This document shows, one piece after another, positions 10,096-18,640 of a stretch of 64,000 nt of DNA. Source of the stretch: Cladocopium goreaui (taxonomy: Eukaryota > Sar > Dinophyceae > Suessiales > Symbiodiniaceae); assembly GCA_947184155.2 (NCBI GenBank), contig CAMXCT020001403.1:81916-145915 (forward strand), read 5' to 3'. The first letter of the stretch is position 1; each line of letters starts with the position of its first letter. A model generated the notes under the pieces. That model worked only from the letters and a program-made list of their open reading frames with translations. It searched no databases and was not told the DNA's origin. The translations under genes were made by a program, and so were the position numbers.

Positions 10096-10176
10096 CAAAC
10101 CAGGCAACGCAGCCGCAGTCCGAGATCACCTCTGGTCAAGCCGTTTGTGAACAAGGACCTTGTGGCAAATACAGAT

Positions 10177-12114
10177 ATGCATGTTTTTTCTGACTCTGAG
10201 CCGAAAAACCACGGCGCTGAGCAAACTGGAGGTGGTAACAGTGTTTTGGCTGACGACCACATCTCTGGACCAAGTCTTTTTCGAGCCTCGCCTGAACTTG
10301 TCAGCGATGCGCTCCCAAGGAATTCAAAGCGATCCTGTCTTGTCCTGGAAGTTTTTTCTGGTAGCTGCAGGCTCTCAAAGGCCTGTCGCAATGCTGGCTT
10401 TAGAGTGACAGCAGTTGACAAGGATGAGACCAGGGCAGAAAATTTTGCAATTTACAAGTGCGACCTCACCAATGCCGAGGACCTCGCGCTACTTTTTCAA
10501 TATGTCGAGGCCGAAAAGGAAGAGCTGTTGCATGTGCACTTTGCACCCAGCTGTGGAACGGCGTCCAGGGCACGTGAAAAAGCTCCTGGACCTCCTCCAT
10601 TGCGATCAGACGAACACCCTGATGGACTGCCAGGGTTGAACGAACAAAATAGAGCCAGGGTCGCTGCAGCCAACGACAGTTACAAAGCCATGTTGGAGCT
10701 TGCAAAATATGTCATTTCTTTGAACATCAGCATCAGCATTGAGAATCCAAAGAACTCACTTTTCTGGAAATGCACATTTGTCCAAGCGTTCTTGCGGTGG
10801 TTGCCACAACACCACGTTTGCGAGTTTCAGCACTGTATGCACGGAGGTAAAAGAAACAAATTTACACACTGGTTGAGTTGCAACCCTCGCAATTTGCAAA
10901 AAGACATGTTTGAATCACTGCATCTCTTATGTGACCAAACGCACCAACATGCAAGTTGGGCATCTTTTATTGATGAAAACGGAAAGCAAGTTTTTCCTAC
11001 CGCAAGTGAAGCAGCATACCCTGAGCTGTTGTGCAGTCGCATTGCATATATTCTCAAAGAAGAAGCTTTGAAAAACAATTTTCATTTTCCCAATGATTTG
11101 AATGAACAACTGTGTGTGGAACCTAGTGTGGCTAAACGTCAAGTTTTCACCACACAGCCAAGAGGAAAACGACTGAGACCACTGGTGTCAGAATTTCAAG
11201 CGTATCGCTCAGTGCTTTTTCCTTTGAATTGCGAACATGTCATACAACAATTTTTACAAGACCTACCACGAGGTTCCAGAATTTGTCATCGTTCTCTCAC
11301 ACATGGGGGTATTTTCTGGGATGACAATTCAGCAAAAGCGTCCAATGTGGTGGCACATGGTGACTGGATAGATGGGCAACCTGGAGAAATCATACATTTT
11401 GGCATTCCACGTGAACCTGCAGACTTTGTCAATGAAGCATTTGCCAAAGGGCATCCTAGAGATGTTGTTGCGAAAGTACCTCCGTCGGTCAAAGCCCTTC
11501 TGAAAGATTTGGTTGCCGGGAAAAGAGAAAGACGTTTTGAAAAGCGCGCCACTTTCATGAAGAAGTGGCTAAAGCGCTCCCTGGAGTTGCGCGCGGATGA
11601 GGTAAAGCTGCATCAGAAACTGCCGCCCCACCTGGGCAAAATCCTTAGAGGAAAGCGCTTGTTGCTCTTCAAAGAAATTCTCATTGATTTACAATACAAA
11701 GATGTTAGCATTGTGGATGATATAATTTCTGGTTTCAAGCTCACTGGATGGGCGCCTCAGACAGGCGTGTTCGACCCTGACGTACGCCGACCTCAACTGA
11801 CGGTTGAGCAGCTTACCAAGATGGCTCCTGGGATTAATGCTCGGGTCATCAGATCTGTGGATGAAGCGCCAGCAGACCAGACAACTGAGCATGTTTGGGC
11901 AGAGACGTGGGCAGAAGTGGATAAAGGCTGGTTGCGGCCTGCTGATTCTTCAAAGGACTGCTCTGTTGCCAAGCGGTTCGGTTTGCAACAAAAGAACAAA
12001 ATACGCATGATTGATGACTTCAGTGTCAGCCGAATAAACCATACTTATGGCATGCGGGAGAGACTTCGTCCAGTCAGTGGACGAGCTATGTGCGTATCTT
12101 GCCACCCTGCTTGA
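10177..12114 (+). CDS. MT-like domain fused to the N-terminal part of reverse transcriptase (inner element)
   Basis: The frame is open without a stop from 10096, directly after the Gag TGA; the first ATG is at 10177. Order: acidic leader; MT-like domain with motif I VLEVFSGSCRLSKACRNAGF (about 10345), acidic strand-2 residue in AVDKDE, motif IV-like HFAPSCGTASRARE (about 10540-10580, Cys kept although PC reads SC) and motif VI-like ISIENPKNSLFW (about 10735); then HGGKRNKFTHW and FPTASEAAYPELLC (about 10995-11035); a linker; the RT N-terminal region; and KIRMIDDFSVSRINHTYG (about 12000-12045). After that motif the frame continues into unrelated sequence and stops at 12114, while RT proceeds in the overlapping frame. 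The MT-like domain resembles cytosine-C5 methyltransferases; its substrate is unknown. Confidence 0.83.
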   Translation: MHVFSDSEPKNHGAEQTGGGNSVLADDHISGPSLFRASPELVSDALPRNSKRSCLVLEVFSGSCRLSKACRNAGFRVTAVDKDETRAENFAIYKCDLTNAEDLALLFQYVEAEKEELLHVHFAPSCGTASRAREKAPGPPPLRSDEHPDGLPGLNEQNRARVAAANDSYKAMLELAKYVISLNISISIENPKNSLFWKCTFVQAFLRWLPQHHVCEFQHCMHGGKRNKFTHWLSCNPRNLQKDMFESLHLLCDQTHQHASWASFIDENGKQVFPTASEAAYPELLCSRIAYILKEEALKNNFHFPNDLNEQLCVEPSVAKRQVFTTQPRGKRLRPLVSEFQAYRSVLFPLNCEHVIQQFLQDLPRGSRICHRSLTHGGIFWDDNSAKASNVVAHGDWIDGQPGEIIHFGIPREPADFVNEAFAKGHPRDVVAKVPPSVKALLKDLVAGKRERRFEKRATFMKKWLKRSLELRADEVKLHQKLPPHLGKILRGKRLLLFKEILIDLQYKDVSIVDDIISGFKLTGWAPQTGVFDPDVRRPQLTVEQLTKMAPGINARVIRSVDEAPADQTTEHVWAETWAEVDKGWLRPADSSKDCSVAKRFGLQQKNKIRMIDDFSVSRINHTYGMRERLRPVSGRAMCVSCHPA

Positions 12115-13405
12115 CAACCATGCACCTTGTGAACTCCCGAGAATAAAGGGGAGAACATTTGACTTGCGATCAGCTTACAAACAGTTTGGTGTGGATCAAT
12201 GGCACAGCGAGTTCCTTCAAATTTGCGTCAAAAACCCTGAAGGGGGTCATGGTTTATTTGGCGTCAATGCTTTGCCCTTCGGGGCAACTGGCAGTGTCAC
12301 TAGCTTCCTTAGAGTGTCCAATGCACTGGCTTACATCGGACACCATGGACTAGATCTCATTTGGTCGGCTTTCTTTGACGACTACACTGCTATCTGCACA
12401 GAGTCTGAAGAGGACAATGTGACCTTTTATATTAAGTCACTCTTTAGAATGCTTGGCATTGACTTCGCAACAGAAGGAGACAAGGCTCCTCCATTTCAAT
12501 CCAAGTTCAAGACACTGGGCTTGGAGTTCAATTTGGAAAACCTCAACACAGGGAGTTTCTTTCTACAGCACACTGAAAACAGGCGGAGTGAACTTGTCAC
12601 CACTATTGATGCTTTGATGGAACGCAGTGGAGCGTCTCCTAAAGAACTGGAGAGATTACATGGTAGGCTTGTATGGTTCAATGCATTTGTTTTTGGACGT
12701 TTAATGAATCACGCTGTCAGAACTCTGTCAATGGCTTGTCACTCAAATGAGAAATTCTTGCCTTTCACTGTTGACCTGCGTTGCGCTCTTGAACAATTAC
12801 GACGTTTGCTGATTGACAGTACGCCTCTGAGAATAAGTAAAGCGTTGGGCACTGCTTGGATCATATTTACTGATGGAGCTTATGAACCCGATTCTCCACA
12901 CCCTTCCACTGTGGGAGGCATTCTAGTCAGTCCTTGCGGTGTGATCACCGAATACTTCGGAGAACAACTCATGCAGACACTCACTGAAGATCTTTTACAT
13001 GAATCCAAACACCCAATCTATGAACTGGAAGTGCTGCCGCCACTCTTGGCTCTGCAAGCCTGGGGCCATTACATCACTGGAGCACCTGTCGTGTTCTATT
13101 TAGACAACGATGCAGCAAGGTCAGCCTATGTACAAGGTGTTGGATCAACTCGGATGGCAAAATTATTCACAAGACAATTTGTAGACCTTGAGAGCCGCTT
13201 GCAAGTGCTGTCTTGGTTCGGCAGAGTACCAAGCCACAGCAACCCCTCGGACGAACCTTCACGCTTAAATTTCAGCAGTGCCCTCTTGAAAAATTCCAAA
13301 AGAATAAGGATCCAATTTCCAGTACACTTTGAGGAAACCGGGGGTGGCTTCGGGTGTACTGGAGAAGCATGCCTGAAACAACAGGTCTCCAGCATACAAA
13401 CCTGA
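12047..13405 (+). CDS. Reverse transcriptase core and RNase H (inner element)
   Basis: Copies element RNA into DNA and degrades the RNA strand. RT motifs in order: GRTFDLRSAYKQF (catalytic Asp, about 12150-12190), LPFGATGSVTSFLRVS (about 12270-12320) and AFFDDYTAI (FDD catalytic pair, about 12370). RNase H follows: Asp in WIIFTDGAYE (about 12860), Glu in YELEVLPPL (about 13020), Asp in VFYLDNDAA (about 13095) and a last Asp in HSNPSDEPSR (about 13240). The true junction with the upstream ORF lies at about 12058-12072, where one extra base separates MREr from QSVDELCAYLA. The ORF's own ATG at 12047 is thus probably not a real start. The end of the ORF overlaps repeat B1. Confidence 0.88.
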   Translation: MACGRDFVQSVDELCAYLATLLDNHAPCELPRIKGRTFDLRSAYKQFGVDQWHSEFLQICVKNPEGGHGLFGVNALPFGATGSVTSFLRVSNALAYIGHHGLDLIWSAFFDDYTAICTESEEDNVTFYIKSLFRMLGIDFATEGDKAPPFQSKFKTLGLEFNLENLNTGSFFLQHTENRRSELVTTIDALMERSGASPKELERLHGRLVWFNAFVFGRLMNHAVRTLSMACHSNEKFLPFTVDLRCALEQLRRLLIDSTPLRISKALGTAWIIFTDGAYEPDSPHPSTVGGILVSPCGVITEYFGEQLMQTLTEDLLHESKHPIYELEVLPPLLALQAWGHYITGAPVVFYLDNDAARSAYVQGVGSTRMAKLFTRQFVDLESRLQVLSWFGRVPSHSNPSDEPSRLNFSSALLKNSKRIRIQFPVHFEETGGGFGCTGEACLKQQVSSIQT

Positions 13406-13687
13406 GACTTTTCCCCATTGCCCTCGACAAAAAAGTGTGCTGATTGGAAACGTTTGAATTTTTTCACTACTGGCAATGTGTGATCAATTTGTGATGTATC
13501 AATCATGTCAGTGCATTCATTTGCTGTGCAAGTTCAGACGTCACTTTTATTTTTTCGGTTGGCGCTACGACGACGTAACCCGACATAGCGCGGCGTGATA
13601 TATATATATATATGATACTTTATATGTACATATATATATATATGTTATATGTTGGGTTTGTGCAGCGTTTTGCTAATAGGGAAATAA
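13356..13687 (+). repeat. B1: split direct repeat of the inner element
   Basis: A 332-bp segment, repeated as B2 at 14127-14460. It overlaps the last 50 bp of the RNase H ORF. It is joined directly to A2. The copies differ only in TA-repeat length near 13600-13645. Confidence 0.92.
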
Positions 13688-14065
13688 GCTGGAACTCTTC
13701 GAAGAAGATGAAAGCCTTATTTCCCAAGCAAGCAAATTTTTGTTTAGCCAAACATTTGGCTAAGAAACAAAAAAGGTGCACAAACTTCTGGCATATCTTC
13801 TAGAGTATTTCTAGAAAGCATCTGACAAATTTGGTCAAACCTTTTTGACACCAACTCATTGTCCAACTCCGTATTTCATTGACAATTTTATAACACAAAC
13901 TGTCAAACTTATTTAAACAGTCACACTGTGATCAATTAAATCATTTCAGTTGCGTCACTTGCATCTAATCTGCCTGATGTCAAGTATATATATCTCTGCA
14001 ACTGTGATCATTCAAGGTGTGGGTGGGTAGGGTTCCTCAAACATTTTCATGAGGATTCAAAAATT
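13688..14065 (+). repeat. A2: second copy of the left repeat (inner element)
   Basis: A 378-bp copy of A1 (5699-6076) starting at the same GCTGGAACTC and ending at the same base, followed by a 61-bp unique spacer (14066-14126) and B2. Position between B1 and B2 is the hallmark of split direct repeats. Confidence 0.93.
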
Positions 14066-14126
14066 CCCGCCCAATCTTCTCCCACCCTTGTTTCGAATCC
14101 TTTGTTTCACCCTACTTTATAGCCTC

Positions 14127-14460
14127 GTACTGGAGAAGCATGCCTGAAACAACAGGTCTCCAGCATACAAACCTGAGACTTTTCCCCATTGCCCTCGACA
14201 AAAAAGTGTGCTGATTGGAAACGTTTGAATTTTTTCACTACTGGCAATGTGTGATCAATTTGTGATGTATCAATCATGTCAGTGCATTCATTTGCTGTGC
14301 AAGTTCAGACGTCACTTTTATTTTTTCGGTTGGCGCTACGACGACGTAACCCGACATAGCGCGGCGTGATATATATATATATATGTATGATACTTTATAT
14401 GTACATATATATATATGTTATATGTTGGGTTTGTGCAGCGTTTTGCTAATAGGGAAATAA
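14127..14460 (+). repeat. B2: right terminal repeat of the inner element
   Basis: A 334-bp copy of B1 that ends the element at GGGAAATAA. The next base, 14461, is RT coding sequence of the outer element. Confidence 0.92.
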
Positions 14461-15002
14461 TGATGTCAGAATCGGCGGCAGCCGGCATTTCTGGCGATGA
14501 ATGGATGGGCAAGACCTTCGACCTTAGCAAGGCTTACAAACAACTTGCCATTCTTCCTGCCCACCAGAGGCATGCAGTGGTAGGATTTCCTGTGAGTGGC
14601 ACCTGGAGATTCTATCGAAGTATCTCCCTTCCTTTCGGTTGCACTGGTAGCGTGTATGGCTTCGTGAGGGTGTCACAAGCAATATGGTACATAGTGACTA
14701 GGCTGCTATCTGCAGTATCAAGTCATTATTTTGATGACTTCCCCACTTTGGAAAGAGCCCCAGGCTGCAGGGTGCTTTCTCTTGCGTTCAGCGCAGTGCT
14801 GGACATGCTGGGTTGGGGACACGCAAAAGAGGGCGATAAAGCGTTGAACTTTGCTGGTGCCTTTGACTTGTTGGGCGTGAACTTCAACCTTGCTTTGACT
14901 CCCAAGGGGATTTTGCAGGTCACCAACAAAACTACGAGGATCGAAAAGCTGTGCGCTCTTTTGGACAAGGTCAAGAGCGAGGACTCACTCAACCACAGGT
15001 GA
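14461..15002 (+). pseudogene. Reverse transcriptase core, continued (outer element)
   Basis: Continuation of the RT begun at 5263-5698. Motifs: GKTFDLSKAYKQLAI (catalytic Asp, about 14510-14555), LPFGCTGSVYGFVRVS (about 14630-14675) and HYFDDFPTL (FDD pair, about 14725-14750), then EGDKALNFAGAFDLLGVNF. A stop at 15000-15002 interrupts the frame after KVKSEDSLNHR. In the inner element this region is followed by roughly 75 more residues of thumb/connection before RNase H. They are missing here, so a deletion and frame change occurred at about 14995-15015. Confidence 0.85.
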
Positions 15003-15018
15003 AAGAAGGCCAATACTC

Positions 15019-15579
15019 TTGTTCACGGATGGTGCTTGGGAAGATGGCCAAGCGTCTGCAGGTGCCATTCTGGTTGATGGAGATTTTCGCATTGGGTGCA
15101 CCATAACTGTACCCGACACGCTGGTTGCCCATTGGTTGAAGCATGCAGGTGAGCAAATCATCTCTCAGATTGAACTTTGGGCCCTCGTAGCAATCAGATG
15201 GCATTTCCGTGAGCGACTTGAAAGCCGCAGGTTAATCTCTTGGGTCGACAATGAAGCTGCAAGAGTTTGTGCAATAAAGGCTTCGAGCCCGTCGCCAGCC
15301 ATGAGGGCTCTCACGAGAGCTCTGGCAGACATGGAAGTAGCATGGCCAGTTTTTGCTTGGACGGAACGCGTATGCTCGTTCTCCAATCCCGGAGATTTGC
15401 CATCGCGACATAAACTGAGTGAAGCCATGCGTCGCTTCAATGTTTCTGACGGGGGCATTGTTGACGCCACCGCCGAACTTGCCACAACAATAGTTGGACT
15501 CCATGAACGACCTTTTAGTGCTGCTCTCCTTTTCCACAGGGGCACAACACCTGAGCACCAAACACGAAATGCCAGTTGA
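15019..15579 (+). pseudogene. RNase H domain (outer element)
   Basis: RNase H of the broken pol gene. Catalytic residues are visible: Asp in LFTDGAWEDG (about 15020), Glu in SQIELWALVAIRW (about 15165), Asp in SWVDNEAARV (about 15240) and the final Asp in NPGDLPSRHK (about 15395). It is in a different frame from the preceding RT fragment because of the deletion near 15000. The C-terminal end overlaps repeat B1 of the outer element, as in the inner element. Confidence 0.83.
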
Positions 15580-15905
15580 CAAAGTCACCTGGACATCGTC
15601 AGAAAATGCAGATCCAGCAACTGCATAGCAAAGCTCAAACCGTTAGTTGTGAAAACGCCCCAGACCAAGGAGCAAGCAGAAAAAGTGAAAGGCCGCACGG
15701 AACTCCATTCAGACACTTCATTTCAGTGATGTGAGCATGTTCATTTCGTTTTTCGGCGATCTCCTTTTTCTCCATGTTTAATTTCCGGCGTATTTTGCGT
15801 ATCCCATATATTTACCTATATGCATATATACATATTTATATATATGCATAGGTATAGGTGGCGTATGCCTGCGTTTATGCACCTAAGTTGTTTCTTATAA
15901 GATGA
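15539..15905 (+). repeat. B1 repeat of the outer element
   Basis: A 367-bp segment starting GGGGCACAACACC and ending TATAAGATGA. It is repeated without gaps at 16262-16628 with 4 mismatches. Confidence 0.92.
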
Positions 15906-16261
15906 GTGCTATCACGAAGTGAGAGCATTATCTTTGAAGGAAACAATTTGAAAAATTTGAATCTAACACTCAAACAAATTTTTCCTTAGGTGCAAAACCT
16001 GGTACTTGGCAACATCATGCAAATCATTTGCTCTGTTGCGTAATTTATTTTTCATGAGATTTTTTTAACACTGTGTTTCCAACCTTGCGTTTCAACACAC
16101 AGTTTGCCATGTTCCCTCATGAACTCAATCCATTTTCATTTCGACATGGCCATTATCATCTCAAGGGTGAGGTTGAGGTGGGTTAAAAAAGAACACAGAC
16201 AACAGTTCCACCTCCACAACCTCTTTTCTTTTGGCCCGCCCTCCCATCCCTTGTGGTGGGG
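15906..16261 (+). repeat. Presumed A2 repeat of the outer element
   Basis: The segment between B1 and B2. By analogy with the inner element it should be the second copy of a left repeat A1 upstream of the window. No partner is in the window, so this call is inferred from position only. It contains no ORF. Confidence 0.6.
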
Positions 16262-16628
16262 GGGGCACAACACCTGAGCACCAAACACGAAATGCCAGTT
16301 GACAAAGTCACCTGGACATCGTCAGAAAATGCAGATCCAGCAACTGCATAGCAAAGTTCAAACCGTTAGTTGTGAAAACGCCCCAGACCAAGGAGCAAAC
16401 AGAAAAAGTGAAAGGCCGCACGGAACTCCATTCAGACACTTCATTTCAGTGATGTGAGCATGTTCATTTCGTTTTTCGGAGATCTCCTTTTTCTCCATGT
16501 TTAATTTCCGGCGTTTTTTGCGTATCCCATATATTTACCTATATGCATATATACATATTTATATATATGCATAGGTATAGGTGGCGTATGCCTGCGTTTA
16601 TGCACCTAAGTTGTTTCTTATAAGATGA
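16262..16628 (+). repeat. B2 repeat, right end of the outer element
   Basis: Copy of 15539-15905. Sequence after 16628 no longer matches, which fixes the right end of the outer element. Confidence 0.9.
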
Positions 16629-16656
16629 AAACGTCTCACTTGAAACGGGGGGATGT

Positions 16657-16762
16657 CAGCGAGCCGTTTTTTTGCCAGTGTTTTTTAGGGTTGTGATACA
16701 GAGGGTTGTTTGAATCTAGCCTGAGCACACAGAACCTCTTCCGGCAAAAAAACCGGTCGCTG
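16657..16762. repeat. 20-bp inverted repeat just outside the outer element
   Basis: Arms at 16657-16676 and 16743-16762 (CAGCGAGCCGTTTTTTTGCC against its near-complement) are separated by 66 bp. A foldback transposon remnant or a hairpin in a transcript is possible. The rest of 16629-16943 has no gene that I can support. Confidence 0.6.
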
Positions 16763-16943
16763 TCTTTCGCTTGCTTGTTTGCATGTCAGAGCAACTAGAG
16801 ACAAACACACTTGAACGGTAAGGGTGTTCACTCCCTGGTGTTTAAGGTGTGGATTCAGTTTGCGCTTGGCCACACTGGGATGTAGTTGCTAGCTAATTAT
16901 TTTTTTTGCTGCCCCCCCCAAAAATGTTTTTTTTCCACACCAG

Positions 16944-17765
16944 AAGTTGTCAAAAGACTTGGAACACTGTTGGAATCAAGCTGCCGCAGAAGATGAGTTT
17001 TCAGGTCAGTTGGAGCAGCGCATCAACGACTTGAACCAGAGGGCCGAGATTGCAGAAGGTCTTGTTGACCGCAACAAAGCTGAACTCAGAGATGAACTCA
17101 TGCAAGTTAGCAGTGAGATCAGCATGACTCATGACCACACCTCTGGGATCCATTACTACATCGTGGAAAGCGGTGGCTATTTGAGGAATGGTCTTGGACT
17201 ATCCCACCAACAGTGGATTCACTCAACAACTCCGGAGCGTGCGAATCTGGTTGCTCCGCAAACTATGGGATCAGTCGAATACATGCGATTGGTTCGTCGG
17301 CGTGGCAATCCAAATGGTCGTGCAGACAACACTGACAGTGGAAATGCGGGAGAATCAGAAAGCGGAACAAACGATCATGACATGGAGGTGGAACCAGCAG
17401 CTTCATCTTCAGTTTTACCCTCAGCTGTGCCACAGACAGTTGAAGGGATGGTGGAGCTTTTGAAAACTGAACATGCGATTTGTTTGGAACGCGGAGAATT
17501 CTGGGATGCGAATGCGATTCAAAATTTGATCCTGGAATTCTTGCAAGGAGTTCGGGATGGAATCAGCGATGTGATGCTTGCCAGGTGCAAAGGTCGTATG
17601 TTTGAAGTTTTCACAGAGCTGGGATCCAAAATATGTACCCGCCGTGAGGGTATGGATGTGTTTTTCTCTGGAAGTGGCTTGGCAGTAACAATCACTGCCA
17701 ATTTGCTGATGCGAGATGCAACAAACATGGAAAATGGGACGCTTGATCAAATGAGGAGCGCGTAA
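16944..17765 (+). CDS. Hypothetical protein, possible internal or 5' exon
   Basis: The frame is open from just after a T-rich tract ending in CACACCAG (to 16943), which looks like a 3' splice or trans-splice acceptor, to a TAA at 17763-17765. The first in-frame ATG is only at 17100, so the N-terminal 50 residues need an upstream exon, or translation starts at 17100. The protein has a charged helical N-terminus (QLEQRINDLNQRAEIAEGL), an acidic low-complexity middle (about 17330-17400) and a conserved-looking C-terminal half (VELLKTEHAICLERGEFWDANAIQNL and onwards). I recognise no family. Balanced composition and length argue for real coding sequence. It could be a host gene or part of another mobile element. 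Confidence 0.45.
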   Translation, partial: KLSKDLEHCWNQAAAEDEFSGQLEQRINDLNQRAEIAEGLVDRNKAELRDELMQVSSEISMTHDHTSGIHYYIVESGGYLRNGLGLSHQQWIHSTTPERANLVAPQTMGSVEYMRLVRRRGNPNGRADNTDSGNAGESESGTNDHDMEVEPAASSSVLPSAVPQTVEGMVELLKTEHAICLERGEFWDANAIQNLILEFLQGVRDGISDVMLARCKGRMFEVFTELGSKICTRREGMDVFFSGSGLAVTITANLLMRDATNMENGTLDQMRSA

Positions 17766-17951
17766 GAGATGCATTCCCCTGCGCCAGGATGACACTGGCA
17801 CAAATCGAGATGAGTGTGTAACAGTTGCAGACATTTGCACATGCAACTCAGCTGTGCTCTGTTCTACTCTGCTCGTCTACTCGGCTCAACTTTAATCTGC
17901 TCCACTGTGCTCCCCTACTCTACTCTAGACGCTGACAGGCTTATGACACAA

Positions 17952-18150
17952 GCTACTTTTATACCTCAGAAACGTGCAAACAGGACATCAAAACTTCTGG
18001 ACTAGTTTTTTGCTCCACGAACATGGCACCTGGTCAGAATGAGTTCTGAACTACTTCCCTACGTCAAGAACATGCCAACTGGACTTAAAACCCTCTGAAC
18101 TACCTTTCTACTTCAGGAACATGCCAACTGGATTTAAACACTTTTGGAAA
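17952..18150. repeat. Degenerate 49-bp tandem repeat, about 4 units
   Basis: Units are marked by GAAACGTGCAAACAGG, GAACATGGCACCTGG and two GAACATGCCAACTGG at about 17969, 18019, 18068 and 18117, a 49-50-bp period. Copies have diverged. The preceding 17766-17951 is C/T-rich with irregular CTCTACTCTGC words and no gene. Confidence 0.7.
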
Positions 18151-18197
18151 ATCATCCGCAAGTCGGCGTTTCTTTACGAAATTTCCTTTGATCATTA

Positions 18198-18600
18198 TTG
18201 ATTCCTTGCATTATTCCTCTTCTTTTTGTTCCCATCTCGAAATCGAATGCTGTGTCTGGTTTCCCCTGGTTTTTCTCCAATTGCCTGCCTACTTGTTTCC
18301 AATTGTCTCCCGACCTGTCTGCATTTGATTCTTCACTTGCTTCCTACTTGTCTCCTTGCTTTCTTTTCCTGGTTGTCTCCTTCCTTCTCCCCCTACCCGT
18401 CTCCCTCCCTGTCTCTGTACTTGTTTCCTTACTTGTCTCCCTGGTCTCCCTACTTGTCTCGCTACTGCTACGTGTCTCCATACTTGTCTCCGGACTTGTG
18501 TCCGTACTTGTCTCCAGAGTTGTTTCCGGAGTTGTCTCTTTATTTGTAGCCTTGCTTGTGTTTCTTCTTGTTTTGCTTTTTCCTTGCCTTGATCCCGGAT
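18198..18600. repeat. Pyrimidine-rich degenerate minisatellite
   Basis: Repeated words such as TACTTGTCTCC with a period near 12 bp, strongly C/T-biased on the + strand. ORFs on both strands through it (for example a Lys/Arg/Gln-rich one on the - strand) reflect the bias and are not called as genes. Confidence 0.7.
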
Positions 18601-18640
18601 GTTGTGCAAAGATCATCGTCAAACAATTCGATTTTTAGTA

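Larger units (their letters stand above)
5699..14460 (+). mobile_element. Inner, near-complete tyrosine-recombinase retrotransposon with split direct repeats
   Basis: This 8762-bp element begins with A1 (5699-6076) and ends with B1 (13356-13687), A2 (13688-14065), a 61-bp spacer and B2 (14127-14460). The layout A1-coding-B1-A2-B2 is that of Ngaro/PAT-type YR retrotransposons, which replicate through a circular intermediate. A1 and A2 are identical apart from one C/T change. B1 and B2 differ only in a TA microsatellite, so the insertion is recent. Internal genes in order: YR, Gag, MT-like plus RT, RNase H. One frame change in RT (about 12060-12070) and one in-frame TGA after Gag are the only breaks. 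The insertion point lies inside the RT of the outer element and shows no target duplication, as expected of recombinase-mediated integration. Confidence 0.92.
1..16628 (+). mobile_element. Outer tyrosine-recombinase retrotransposon (DIRS order), 5' end outside window, interrupted
   Basis: An older element with gene order YR, Gag, MT-like, RT, RNase H. It is split by a second element at 5699-14460. The left part encodes YR (420-2105), Gag (2685-3869), MT-like domain (3889-4851) and the start of RT (4811-5698). The right part resumes the RT at 14461 and encodes RNase H (15019-15579). The 3' end is B1 (15539-15905), a middle segment (15906-16261) expected to be A2, and B2 (16262-16628). The matching A1 should lie upstream of base 1, because I find no copy of 15906-16261 in the first kilobase. 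B1 and B2 differ at 4 of 367 positions by eye. The pol region has at least two frameshifts and a deletion between RT and RNase H, so this copy is probably dead. Assignment to the YR-retrotransposon order is secure; the family name is not. Confidence 0.88.
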
